NCBI GenBank assembly: GCA_015680685.1
Contig: MNCI01001288.1
Coordinates: forward strand, 1 to 21,434
Source of the DNA: Gnetum montanum
Lineage: Eukaryota > Streptophyta > Gnetopsida > Gnetales > Gnetaceae
DNA length: 21,434 nucleotides
Direction: 5' to 3'
Under the pieces are notes generated by a model. It worked only from the letters and a program-made list of their open reading frames with translations. It had not been told where the DNA came from and searched no databases. The position numbers were made by a program, and so were the translations under genes. Positions 1 to 9,812 of this stretch are shown here, one piece after another. Numbering within the stretch: position 1 is the first letter of the stretch; the number at the start of each line of letters is the position of its first letter.

Positions 1-1413
1 CACATCCCTAGAAGTAAGAATACCATTGCTGATGCACTTTCCACACTAGCCTTAAACATGACGCCTAAAATGTTTCATGCATTGCCTAGTTCTATAAACA
101 GTTGTGCCGAACCTATAATTAACACTCTAAATGAAGTACCTATAGCATCTGTTAGTACAACACATGTAATAGAATGGTATGATGACGTAAAAGAGTACCT
201 TCTAAAAGGCGAACCTCCACAACACTTGACAAATGCTCAAAAGGATGCCGTACGAAAACGTTCCCACCAATACACATTAATAGGTAACACTTTGTGTCGT
301 AAATCATATCAAGGTATTTTGCTAACGTGCGTTAGTAGCACTGATGGTCAAACGATTGTAGAACAAATCCACGAAGGACTTTGTGGAGGGCACATGGCAC
401 CTAAAGTAATGGCAACAAAGATTAGGCATTTAGGCTATTACTAGCCACACATGGAATACGATTGCATCTCCAAAGTTAGAACATGTGACATCTGCCAAAA
501 GCATGGTAATCTGATACATGTGCCACCTAATGAATTGCATATTGCACAAATCACGTGGCCATTCCAAAAATGGGGTTTAGACTTAATTGGACCAATAACT
601 CCATCATCTTCAATAGGCCATAGCTTCATTATCACTGCAACTGAATATTTGACAAAAAGGGTGGAAGCTATTCCTCTTAGAAAGACCACATCAAAACATG
701 TTTGCACCTTTATAATGGAAAATATTATAATCCATTTTGGTATTCCAATGACCATTGTTATCGACAATGGACCACAATTCAGCAGCACAGATACCAAAAG
801 CTTTTGTGAAATTCTGGGCATCAAACATGTGTTTTCATCACCTTACTACCCACAGAGCAACGGTCAAGTGGAGGCTACAAATAAAACTATCATCATGGTG
901 CTCAAAAAGATGCTGAATCAGAGCAAGAAATGATGGCATGAACAATTAGTCTACGCATTGTGAGCTTATAGAATGACACATCGAACATCCACAGGTAAAA
1001 CTCCATATAGTCTTGTATACAGATCTGAAGCTGTTTTACCTTTAGAATTGCAGGTTCCCTCATTGCGGATAACTCTCTCCAGTCTCCTTGATGAAAGTTA
1101 AAACAATGAATTGTGCATTGCTGACCTCGACAAAGTAGAGGAGGAATGTATATGGACTCTTGATCAAATTGAATGGTACCAGAAATAGCAGAGACAAAGG
1201 CACAAGCACGATCTCCACAAACGCCTGATCAAAGAAGGAGATCTAGTCCTTAAGGCCGTCCGAGAACATCCAAATAAATTCTCAGCCAACTGGGAAGGGC
1301 CTTATTTAGTCATCAAGGCATACAATAATGGAGCATTTAAACTTGCTGATATGGACGGAAACGAGTTCGCCGATCCTACCAACCACTTGTACTTGAAGAA
1401 GTACTACGTCTGA
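1..1413 (+). pseudogene. Ty3/gypsy (Tat/Ogre-like) pol 3' end: RNase H C-terminus and integrase, decayed
   Basis: One reading frame runs from the window edge to TGA at 1411 without an indel, interrupted by stops at 442 (TAG), 931 (TGA), 961 (TGA), 1099 (TAA) and 1186 (TAG). It opens with an RNase H end (HIPRSKNTIADALS). The integrase zinc finger has His at 370 and 391 and the CDIC pair at 484-495. The catalytic triad is Asp in WGLDLIGPI (580), Asp in IDNGPQF (763) and Glu in NGQVEATNK (871), giving the D-35-E spacing of retroviral-type integrases. A GPY-type module (NWEGPYLV, near 1290) and the ending YLKKYYV follow, with no chromodomain. The AYR..TSTGKTPYSLVY stretch and the missing chromodomain fit the Tat/Ogre branch. 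The protein would insert element DNA into the genome, but this copy cannot make it. The 5' part of the element lies outside the window. Confidence 0.92.
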
Positions 1414-1433
1414 CAAACTTGAGGTACGTCGTA

Positions 1434-1655
1434 GTCCTGGATCATGACTTAAAACTGATACCACAAAATAGTCCTGGATCATGATTTAAAACTGATACCA
1501 TAGAATAGTCCTGGATCATGACTTAAAACTGATACCATAGAACAGTCCTGGATCATGACTTAAAACTGATACCATAGAGTAGTCCTGGATCATGACTTAA
1601 AACTGGTACCACAGAATAGTCCTAGATCATGACTTGAAACTGATACCACAGAGTT
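1434..1655 (+). repeat. 37-bp tandem repeat, six copies, in retroelement 3' untranslated region
   Basis: Units start at 1434, 1471, 1508, 1545, 1582 and 1619, exactly 37 bp apart. Each begins GTCCTGGATCATGA and continues with a TTAAAACTGATACCA-like half. They differ by only a few substitutions, so the array is fairly young or kept homogeneous. It begins 20 bp after the pol stop. Tat/Ogre elements are known to carry variable tandem repeats between pol and the 3' LTR, which supports the lineage call. Confidence 0.95.
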
Positions 1656-1885
1656 TTGTTTGGTATGACACTAAACTGCTACATTCGTCCACCATGACAT
1701 GAAACTAGCATTCAGAGTCCACTAAGACTATAAACTAGTTTGCCTCTTCATAGTCCGCTATGACTATAAACTAGCAATGCACCATCTGCTACAACGCTAA
1801 ACTAGCACCATCCAAGGGGTTATGACATGAAACTAACCCACGATAGTCCGCTAAGACTATAAACTGGTGACATCATCGATGTCCA
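1656..1885 (+). repeat. Degenerate continuation of the 3' UTR tandem repeats
   Basis: At least six looser units of about 30-45 bp follow the 37-bp array. Each holds a core like ATGACxxxAAACTAGC preceded by GTCC or a variant, for example near 1687, 1718, 1752, 1790, 1820 and 1845. The shared ATGAC...AAACT core shows common descent with the homogeneous array, so the array looks like a recent expansion inside an older one. Confidence 0.75.
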
Positions 1886-2992
1886 GGAAAAACTTGAAAA
1901 GCTCTATTGTTGCAATTGGTTGTTCCTATTCCACAGAGACTTGTTGCATGATTCATCCCATGGGGCCTAATGAAACTGATGCTGTTCATGATTCTGTTTG
2001 CTTTGAAAGTTGCACATGGTGACTCCATCTCCTTATTTAAAGTGTTTAGCTGACTGTTTCATTTGTGGTTTTCTTGTCTTCTTGGAGTTGTTTTTGCAGG
2101 ATGACACTTCTGAGGCATTCATGCATAGATGCACTTCATCATGATGATAAGGTATCACATTTTTCCTGACACATGCGACTGGTTTAATCAATCAATTCAT
2201 AAGTACATTCCTGACTCCCGATGCATCCCCTATCTCCCTATCATGCTCCCCTTAGCCTATTCAATTACACTCCCCTGATACATTCTGCTCACCTCGAAAC
2301 TCTTGATACACTATTGCACATTGTAACTCTCTAAGCAGTTGCAACGCAAAATATGATACACAATACATGATGCAAAATGCAAGTGTTCATACACAAGCAC
2401 AGCAAAAAAAGCAAGCTCTTTCAAAAAAAAAGAAAAAAAAAGAGAACAAACAAAAAGGTCAAAAAGCAAAATGCACAGAAAAGGTCTTCATGACCCCATT
2501 GATATCATAAACAAAAGACTATTGGCCATTCTCATACAAGCCCTAGGCGAGAAGACAATTGTCTTGAAAAATAGTTACACTTGTGTCTCAAAGAGACCAT
2601 GTTACACATCATTATGTGGCTTTGGCTGTTTACAACGGGCCCCGCAAATACTCTATAAGAGTCCCGTTTCTCCAAAGAACGCACTTCCTATGTTTTGGCT
2701 CCAAGTCTGCTGAACATTAGCTATGGACGAGGACCAAAATACAGCTCATTTGCATGAGAGCACTCATCTCCCACAAATCCCAGCAGTAATCATAGCCCTT
2801 AACCTCCTAGCTTCCCTGGTTATAACAAATCCCTTGCATCTTGAACCACATTCCCTCAATCCCATGTACTTTTTGAAAATGGTGCTATAATATCTAGCCA
2901 AAGGCTAATGGTTAATGTTTGGTGCTTTGTTGCTCATAGTGTTTTGCACTTCTTTGTCGACGCCTCTCCGATAGATTCCTCCAAACGTCAAC
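1886..2992 (+). other. Non-coding 3' region of the Tat-like element
   Basis: No convincing gene is seen. The tract contains an A-rich low-complexity run at 2401-2462. An 80-codon open frame (2471-2713) has no recognisable domain. Position between the repeat array and a possible polypurine tract suggests it is the remaining 3' UTR of the element, which is long in this lineage. Confidence 0.5.
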
Positions 2993-3001
2993 AAAGAGGG
3001 G
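2993..3001 (+). promoter_or_regulatory. Possible polypurine tract and start of a 3' LTR
   Basis: AAAGAGGGG is an all-purine run of the kind that primes plus-strand synthesis just before the 3' LTR. A TG that could open the LTR lies at 3005. No second LTR or target duplication is available in the window, so the boundary is not proven. Confidence 0.35.
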
Positions 3002-3097
3002 CCAATGAAATACCACTAATTTCAGCCTAGCACTTTGAATTGAAAATGACTCAAGCCCTTTCAAGCATTCGGAAAATTATCCAGATCATACACAGGG

Positions 3098-3415
3098 GAT
3101 CACTACGCACTGGTGCAAGAAGAGGAGTTTATTAGGAATCTTAAAGGCCCCAAGGACATGAAGGATTTTTTTGTTTTATGCTGTGTTTTCAAGAAAAATG
3201 GATTCCATGTAAAAGATGATGGGGACGTGAGCAAACCAATTCCAGATTGCATTCTTGCTTTGGTCAGCAATAGCGTGACTGCTGAGGATTACTCCAAAGA
3301 AAGCTTATCTCCTAATAAAGATGATTGTGCTGAGACAAAGCCAACGTTGATAATAGAAACACCTAAAAGTATCAAAGATGTTTAAGAAGATATGTTCTCC
3401 CTAGAAGAATGGTAG
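3098..3415 (+). pseudogene. NAC transcription factor C-terminal fragment
   Basis: From about 3104 the frame reads a stretch ending NLKGPKDMKDFFVLCCVFKKNG. It resembles the last subdomain of plant NAC DNA-binding domains, where a Leu-Cys-Arg-Val-Phe-Lys-Lys core is followed by small residues. Here the usual Arg is Cys. About 60 acidic, Ser-rich codons follow, as in NAC activation tails. A TAA at 3383 is followed in frame by EDMFSLEEW and TAG at 3413, so the first stop may be secondary. The first four NAC subdomains are missing, so no DNA-binding protein can be made. A terminal-exon fragment of a captured or dead gene is the best reading; the family call rests on one short motif. Confidence 0.55.
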
Positions 3416-3640
3416 GAAATCTGCATTTGCAAGTCCTCATTCTCCTTCGTCTTTACGCTGAGCAGGTTCTGGAGCTTGCCGATCTTGGGAACCAGAAACG
3501 CAGAAATGTCCAGCTTCCTCTTGTTCTGCTCTTACAGCATTAGAGCTCTGTGCCTGGCCACCATTTTCGAGATCTCAGCCAAGCCCAACCACGTTTCCAC
3601 GTCCTGCTAAAATGCGTGCAACACCCGAAGGCGCAAGGCA
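3382..3640 (-). pseudogene. Unidentified coiled-coil protein fragment
   Basis: Read on the minus strand, a frame from about 3640 down to TAA at 3384-3382 gives a coherent charged helical protein. It includes QDVETWLGLAEISKMVARHR, then after one in-frame TAA KRKLDISAFLVPKIGKLQ and LLSVKTKENEDLQMQI. An upstream TAG sits just before QDVETW. The heptad-like Leu/Ile spacing suggests a coiled coil. I do not recognise the family. The fragment lies tail-to-tail with the NAC fragment and overlaps its end, which two real neighbouring genes would not normally do. Confidence 0.5.
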
Positions 3641-4259
3641 GGTGAAGCATGCGTCAATGTCGCAGAGAGTCACGCATGCCTAGATCCAAATTCCAGAAGC
3701 CTGTGCATGGTTGACGGAGGTTTTCGAAGGTGCGGTAGTAGAGAGAGAGACTGTCTATATTCATGCATGTGCATGAGATGATGTAAAGACAAAAGAATCA
3801 TCAAGCCAGGCGAGTTCGAAGGAGCCACTACCTTGCGTGATGGCGTATATCAGTAGCTTCTTTTGGCAGGCCGTGCCTGTACAAATCATTTTCACAGATA
3901 AAAATGACAAGCACATGAGCAAGTTTACTGACACGTGTGAGAATGCGGAACAAAGCTTGCAGGGCTCCTCCATAGGCTATGAAATGTTCCGACTCGCTGT
4001 TGCAGGAGCTATAGTTCCAGATTTTGTTCGAGGCAGTCACAGGCGAGTTTCAGCAACAGAAAACCAATGTGCCTGTACCCAGTGGCAGAGATTTCTCAAT
4101 GGTGGCAATTGCTGGAGCAAGCAGACACCATCAGCACCAAAAATGGATGCCCTTTTCTATGCATCATAGACATTGCCAAAGCCAAGGGTTCCCTAGTGAA
4201 TGTTGAGTCGGGGGTGTCGGAGGCAGAGCAACGGTGCGGTCGAAGTTGGCAGCCGGCCC
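3641..4259. other. GC-richer gene-derived filler, unassigned
   Basis: The tract is visibly richer in G+C and CpG than the AT-rich DNA on either side. It holds overlapping open frames on both strands (for example 3837-4169 plus and 3828-4040 minus). None shows a domain I can name. It probably holds further captured exon or intron pieces joining the coiled-coil fragment to the DUF1685 fragment. Confidence 0.35.
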
Positions 4260-4633
4260 AGCTTGTAAAGCAACAATCATGGTCGAGCGATAGCAAGGTG
4301 CAATGGTAGCTACGTAAGAGTAAGAACTTGACTGATGAGGACCTGGACGAGCTCCGTGGATGTATCGACCTTGGCTTCGGCTTCGACCTCCGTAAACAGC
4401 ATCCTGATTGCCACCTCTACGACATCCTCCCTGCCCTCGACCTCTACTATGCCGTCAACCACCACTTCTTCAACAATAGCTTCAATTTCAATTCCAATCC
4501 CAATCTAAAGTTCTCCGGCACCACCGTCGCCGTTGACAACGAGAGCTCCTCCTCCTGCTGCGGTTGCCCTGATGACTCTGACAATTCCACTTCCCCCCGT
4601 ATCGCGGATCATCTCCAGCCTAGATTATTCTAG
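4260..4633 (+). pseudogene. DUF1685-family plant protein fragment
   Basis: The frame contains KSKNLTDEDLDELRGCIDLG followed by FGFD, the hallmark of plant DUF1685 proteins, whose function is unknown. The usual leucine-rich LPAL..YY segment follows (ILPALDLYYAVNHHFF), then a Ser/Cys-rich linker. An in-frame TAG at 4307 lies just upstream of the conserved block, preceded in the same frame by QSWSSDSK. The C-terminal part expected in this family (a Trp- and Arg-rich block near the end) is not found: the frame stops at 4631-4633, and RIISSL continues in another frame, suggesting a frameshift near 4600. The gene is broken at both ends. Confidence 0.75.
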
Positions 4634-4972
4634 GTTCCTGGCATTCATGGGTGCAAGGGTGTTCCAGGCCACAATGATGTTGGCTGCTACTGAGCTGATG
4701 AAAATAATCCTGGTCTCCGTAGATCCCGCTGCATCGTGGCATCATGCATTGCGCAGGGTTTGGAGTAGCTCTGTCAGCGGTTGCATCTGAGACAGTGCTT
4801 GCTCTGTCTTTCTCTGGGACACACTCTTCGCCAACGACATATGTAACCATGCCAAATTTTTGGAATTGGTTTAGACATCGATTTAGGATTTAAAATTTAT
4901 GAATGTTCATAGTTCAGAAAACTGGGACGTTGAATTTATTTTAATCAAAACAGAGATTTTATTAGTGGGAGA
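4634..4972. other. No gene recognised; edge of the gene-fragment island
   Basis: GC-richer sequence continues to about 4850, with short open frames on both strands and no recognisable domain. It then changes abruptly to AT-rich DNA. The change probably marks the edge of the captured-gene segment. I could not find convincing terminal inverted repeats or target duplications. Confidence 0.4.
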
Positions 4973-5900
4973 TGTTGAAATTATACATACATGTAATCTT
5001 TCAAGCGGGCCGGAACCGGAGCTAATCTTCCTAAGATTTCTTTAAATTTTTATCGTTGGAGGGATTGTTTTTCTAATTTGTTTATATCTTCATGGGCTTG
5101 AATGACCCACAAATTGTAAAATACATTGAATCTGGTCAAAGAAGGCAAATTGCCAACACACATCCAACTCGTGCCAACTATTCATGGGACACATGTCACT
5201 AGATCTATTTTCCTCTTATCTCCCAACCATTGATTCCATTCTTGAAAACCATAGCCAAACCCTAGCCCAACCCTATAAATACCCTATCAGTTCACATAAA
5301 CAAGAGGGTAGCAAGAGAGAAGGCAAGGAGGAAAGGAGAAGAAGAAGGAGATTGGAGGAGGCAAAGATTGGAGAGATTGACAATTTTGAAGTAAGACAGA
5401 ACTTGCAATCCTTGGGCGCTTGGCAAATATGATTGTTGGCTTCCAAATATTTTCTCACATTCATCCCATTTCATCGTTACATCATCGTGTCATATAATTC
5501 TGGGGCTAGGTGTTTGACTTGCCATCCACACATGTGCAACTATGCTTTGACCGGTGCATATTCCTGTTTGAACAATACAATACAGTCTCATTATTGCCTC
5601 CCATTTACATTTGTTTAGTTCTGTTTATGCTTTACAAATATAACTTTGTTTATGCTTTATTCTTAATTTAGTACGCTTTATTTACATTTCGTATCGTTGT
5701 TTACATTCTGTTTACATCCTGTTTATGATAACCCCAGCGCTAGCCGTAGCTTACGCTCAGGGAAGTCCTTGGTTGATTTGTGTGCAAACCATCCAAGGCA
5801 CTCTACCTTCGTTTACTTTTCCAGCTTGCCCTCGGGTGAAGGCAGGGTCAGCTGTGGCTGCCCGACGATCTCTCGGTGTCTTTTTCCTTTCTAGCCTTAC
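4973..5900 (+). mobile_element. Possible solo or fragment LTR with promoter
   Basis: A TGTTGAAATTATACATACAT start near 4973 resembles an LTR 5' end. It is followed by an AT-rich U3-like stretch, TATAAATA at 5274-5281, a purine-rich leader at 5300-5370, and a T-rich stretch with repeated GTTTATGCTTTA-like and GTTTACAT motifs (5615-5725). This promoter, leader and T-rich order is typical of an LTR. I could not define the 3' boundary or a target duplication, and no primer site is visible, so this is tentative. Confidence 0.3.
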
Positions 5901-6399
5901 ACCGACAATTTAGGTTAGTACACTTTGGTTGACATGTGTGAACATGTATTTGCTTGTGTTTGGTATAGGCCTAACTTTACTTTTCTATTTTTTTAGGTTT
6001 GTAATTGATAACATTAGTTTTGTATTAGTTTCTTGGATATCATTTTGGATTGTTAGTGGTCCAATGTCTTGATGTAATTTTTGGATATTATATTATTTTA
6101 TATCATTGTTATAATAATGTTTTGAATATTGCGTATAATTTTGGCTTGAGTATTAGGAGCAATGAATTGTTATTTCTTAGTGAACATGTTAGGTTTCCTA
6201 TGCAAGGGCTATTGATATTGCACTTTTATATTTAACCTTTTTCTAATTTTTGTGCTCCTTTGCACCTATTATTCGGATACCTACTACTTTGTTTATTAAT
6301 TTTTTTTGCCATCCTAACCATTTTTATTATGTTATGATTTACTTTTCTAAGTAATACCTTTCTAACCTAAGTTTAGATCAGGAGGTGCTACAATGCCAT
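5901..6399. other. AT-rich DNA, no feature recognised
   Basis: The stretch is strongly T-rich on this strand, with only short chance open frames and no motif I can assign. Confidence 0.5.
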
Positions 6400-6960
6400 A
6401 CTCTTCCAAGCTCAGGACATGGAGACCATTGACAAAAGATACATCAGATAACCTCAAGGATAGGAATTTGTAGATTTGGTCCAATGTAATCACATTGCCT
6501 CCTATGAACCAACCATCCTTGGACATACAAAAGAATGACTAGCATCAGAATCAAAACTAAAAAGCTTAAAATCGTACTTTCTACATTTAATAGAATGTTG
6601 GGTTGCATGTCCACTGGCTAGTCAATGAGAGTGTATATACGACCCTAGGTCCTAGGACTTGCACCACTAGTCAGATTATCTTTTGACTTGCCACCTTATT
6701 GGGAACCACCATTGCTTGAATGCTACAGAGAACTAGACCTCTTATGATCCTATTGGCCATAAATAAAATAGTTGGGGCACTCCCTTTTGAGATGTCCAAC
6801 CTTTGCATAAATGAAGCAAGATGAAGGACCATGAATGGTTCCACCACCTATAGAATGTTGTTGCTTGAAAATTTTCTAGTGAGAATGTGTTCCATTGTGT
6901 CTCTAGTTAGGATTTATCATCTTCATGTTGTATACCTTGGAGTCTATGTGGTCCATGTGG
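6400..6960 (-). pseudogene. Ty3/gypsy gag-protease remnant
   Basis: On the minus strand, 6830-6780 encodes a nucleocapsid zinc knuckle, CFIYAKVGHLKRECP, with the C-x2-C-x4-H-x4-C spacing. The second Cys has become Tyr, as expected from TGT to TAT. Downstream in the element's direction lie VVYTLSLTS, like the linker before protease, and near 6560-6527 FDSDASHSFV. The latter matches the aspartic protease active site of Ty3/gypsy elements (Asp-Ser-Gly-Ala-Thr/Ser-His), with Gly replaced by Asp. Several frame changes and stops separate the pieces. Knuckle followed by protease is the normal gag-pol junction. No reverse transcriptase follows before the LTR-like tract. Confidence 0.7.
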
Positions 6961-8692
6961 CTAGGTTCATTTTTGTGCACCAAAAAACATTGAAAAAATA
7001 ATGTGAAAATTAAGTGTGTAAAAACAAAGTAGTGGGTAGTTCATGTGTTTAATATCTTGTTGTGTTGATAACATTGTGGAAGTAAAGATGCTCAAGTGGT
7101 TTTAGTGGCATTTATGACCATTCGTTGTGGAGAGGTGGAGTGCTCATTCATGAGCCTCAATGATTAGTGGAGTGATGGCCTTCATTGCCCAATCCCTTTA
7201 ACTTGTATAAATTGGTGCTCCATTTTGTTGCTAGAGCTAAGAGAGGCATAATTCTTTTGAAATTTTTGTGTGTTTTTCATCTCCATTGTTGTGTTGAAGT
7301 TCCATTAAGTTCAATTCGCTAGTCCTCTTTCTCACATTCTCATAATGAAAAGTTTATAATGTTGAAGATCCTCATAGTTGCTCACATTCTCACACTTTAG
7401 TTCTCATTCTTAGATTGAAGTTTACAACTCCTCATCCAACTCACATTCTTTCTATTTCCTCTCATTTTCTCAATTATCTTAACACACTTACATAAATTTC
7501 TCACATTTCTTAGTATCAAGTGTTTTAGGGGTTTTTGCAAGTTTGAATGATTTTAGTTGATTAATGAAGTGTTTTGGTATTTTCCTTTAATTTAAGCCTC
7601 AATGATCATGTTTAGAGGCCATATGATTTGTTTTCATACTTGTTAGGAAGGTTGAAGTCTATATCTATGTCTAGATCTAAGTCAAAATTTCTCATTTGCA
7701 CTATTCTATGTTTTTCTACAATCCCATGACCTCACCATGACTTCACCATGATCCATGATGAATGCATTTTAAAAGTTTTTGTAGGTCACAACTTGTGGTT
7801 AGATATTTTGTAGACCATAACTCATGACTTTCTTTTAATTTATCATTTTGATCACCACGACTCATAAATGACCTATGATCTATATTTGAAGTATAAGAAA
7901 GGTACAAGAGATTTAGAATGGCTATCACGACTTGACCATAACTCATGATCAACTCATGGTTTACACAATGGATTTTTCTTTTGTTTTACAAGATTACAAC
8001 CTGTGAAAAAACAATACGATCACATCATGACCTAATCACAACCTATGGTCAAACACCATGACCTATGGTGAAATTCAACAACTCATGATTTAACATCATG
8101 ATTGAGCTTTGACTCATGGTAATGCTCGTGGTTCAAAAATTTGTAAAATTTGAGGTTGAAAGTTCAAAGATAGAAAAATCTTGAGGATCTTATTCCATTG
8201 CACAACTCTAACATTATTGACTATTCCTACTAAACTTGGTTCACTTAGGCCCACTTGACTTGCCCTTAAAAGGATGAATTCTCTTTTGAAAACAATCATG
8301 ACATGCTACCTTGACTTGTTGATTGCACTCTAGATTCACTGTATGAACATGAACATTTTCATACATCTTTAGGTAATGAGGAAGCATGTGTTTATTAATG
8401 AAAATGTATACTCCATAGATGAAGCACTTAGTTCAAGCCACATCATTTTTCTAAATATGAGGTACATACATATTCAACTTAGATAATTTGGTATCATACT
8501 TTGGAATGATCTTGGATGGGTTTAGGATTCATGACCAGCTTGCTATGCCTAACATTTGCATTCTTGCCTACCCAACATCCTCATCTATCACCTGCTGTTG
8601 CTAAACATAAACTACAGTCCATCAAAGTGTTGACAAATCTACATTTTGACATCAAGTTGTAACAGCTTTTCACCTAACCTAAGAAAGAGAAC
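6961..8692. other. Old LTR-like and simple-motif DNA flanking element A
   Basis: No gene is seen. TATAAAT at 7206-7212, with a following T-rich leader and many CTCACATTCT-like copies (7330-7515), suggests a decayed LTR. From about 7690 to 8125 the DNA is crowded with CATGAC/ACTCATGG variants. This is the target into which element A inserted, and it continues after 14933. Confidence 0.4.
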
Positions 8693-8697
8693 ATTAT
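8693..8697. repeat. Target-site duplication of element A, left copy
   Basis: ATTAT directly precedes the 5' LTR and is repeated at 14929-14933 directly after the 3' LTR. Five bp is the usual duplication length for plant LTR elements. Confidence 0.9.
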
Positions 8698-8759
8698 TGA
8701 TGAATTGTGGTTTGTCAGGTGCTTATATCAGACCCTTGATATCAAACCCTTGTTAACTA

Positions 8760-8843
8760 GGTGCTGATATCAGACCCTTATTAACTAGGTGCTGATATTA
8801 GACCCTTATTAACTAGGTGCTGATATTGGACCTCTGTTATCAA
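8760..8843 (+). repeat. 28-bp tandem repeat inside the 5' LTR U3
   Basis: Three copies start at 8760, 8788 and 8816. Each begins GGTGCTGATAT and includes a TTAACTA segment. The 3' LTR has about one comparable unit, so the copy number changed after insertion or was gained by exchange with another copy. Confidence 0.85.
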
Positions 8844-8959
8844 ACCCTTGATTTTTGATTAGTCTTGATATCGAACCCCCGATATCGAACCCTCGATATT
8901 GGGTATCGCGGCCTGGCTAGTGATATTAGATACGCGATATCGTGGTTTCTGTGTGAGCC

Positions 8960-8967
8960 TATAAATA
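8960..8967 (+). promoter_or_regulatory. TATA box of element A 5' LTR
   Basis: TATAAATA lies downstream of the palindrome-rich U3 and is conserved at 14212-14219 in the 3' LTR and, in the element's sense, in the LTR of element B (17074-17067). Transcription would start roughly 25-35 bp further on, defining R. Confidence 0.8.
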
Positions 8968-9133
8968 CAAAATTGGGTGCATGGGAAAGTCATAGAAAGT
9001 TAGTGTTAGAGTAGGATATTTTTGTTAGTTTTTCCTCTCAACCCTTTCCCCAGTGCATGCCCACAGTGTGATGATTGTAATTGTATAGAACCTTTATTCG
9101 AGTGTGACCTACTTGGACATGCACATGATCGAC

Positions 9134-9139
9134 AATAAA
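9134..9139 (+). terminator. Polyadenylation-type signal in the LTR
   Basis: AATAAA within GACAATAAAGAT is conserved in all three LTRs (14387-14392; minus strand 16910-16905). Its position about 170 bp after the TATA box fits the R region. Plant polyadenylation signals are loose, so this is a likely but not certain role. Confidence 0.55.
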
Positions 9140-9679
9140 GATCGAGATTACTTCATCATTGCAGCATTCACTTAGTTTTAATTGTTATTTATTACTTTCT
9201 TAATTAATATTTCTCTACCCTCATCTCTTATCCCTATTATTACATGCAAAATGAGTACGACTAAATCACGAGCTTATAAGTGTGACTACTTGGTATCCCA
9301 GTAGTGTACCTAGGACATGCGGTTGGTAATCTCAGTAGTAGTACATGAGGTCCAAAATGTGTACGGATGATTAAGGACGGATGCTCATCGCACTTAGGCT
9401 AGCTTAGATTCTCTTCCCCCATTCTCTCTTAGCTTAATTAAAGTTATTTTCCATTGCCTCTAGGAGTAGCACTAGTTTAGGACCACATCATACACCTCAC
9501 TTTGGACTAAACCATACATGACAAAGCAAATACTAGTCCAGGTGGGAAGACAACGAACTGCGATCAACGAGTAACTATCTAGATACCACAACTAGTCCGT
9601 TTGCAAAATTCAACCAGATCGTGCATGAACACTCGTATTCGTATGGTTGAGTGTAGGGGTACCTCCTCCACAACATCAT

Positions 9680-9696
9680 TGGCGTCGTTGCCAGGG
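9680..9696 (+). promoter_or_regulatory. Primer binding site (tRNA-Asp type)
   Basis: TGGCGTCGTTGCCAGGG starts one base after the LTR. It matches the complement of the 3' end of plant tRNA-Asp(GTC) except for two transitions (C to T and G to A). Athila and Tat elements commonly use this primer, so the family is probably a Ty3/gypsy derivative of that branch. Confidence 0.85.
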
Positions 9697-9812
9697 ATGT
9701 TGCTAGTTATTTAGATTAGTTATACCATACAAGATCATTGTAACAAAGTATTAACGACATATCTTTCAGACAAAGAAATTAAATTCAATTAAGTCACACA
9801 CAATTCACAATA

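Larger units (their letters stand above)
8698..9678 (+). repeat. Element A 5' LTR
   Basis: It starts TGATGAATTGTGGTTTGTCA and ends ACATCA. The U3 part is full of GATATC-type palindromes. TATAAATA lies at 8960-8967 and a polyadenylation-type AATAAA at 9134-9139. It matches 14041-14928 along its length. It is longer than the 3' LTR mainly because of extra repeats in U3 (8760-8843). Confidence 0.95.

Noticed and set aside
441-824. 127-codon minus-strand open frame
   Set aside because: It is the shadow of the integrase frame on the other strand; the plus frame has all the catalytic motifs.
1434-1885. CRISPR-like array
   Set aside because: The repeats are directly adjacent with no unique spacers and lie in a plant retroelement 3' UTR.
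3837-4169. 110-codon plus-strand frame
   Set aside because: No domain recognised and it overlaps competing frames on both strands; kept only as part of the unassigned gene-derived tract.
5740-5890. Possible structured RNA gene
   Set aside because: I could not find a cloverleaf, internal Pol III boxes or another RNA signature.
5697-5913. Two overlapping frames in a GC-richer patch of the LTR-like region
   Set aside because: No recognisable protein features; more likely part of an LTR or leader.
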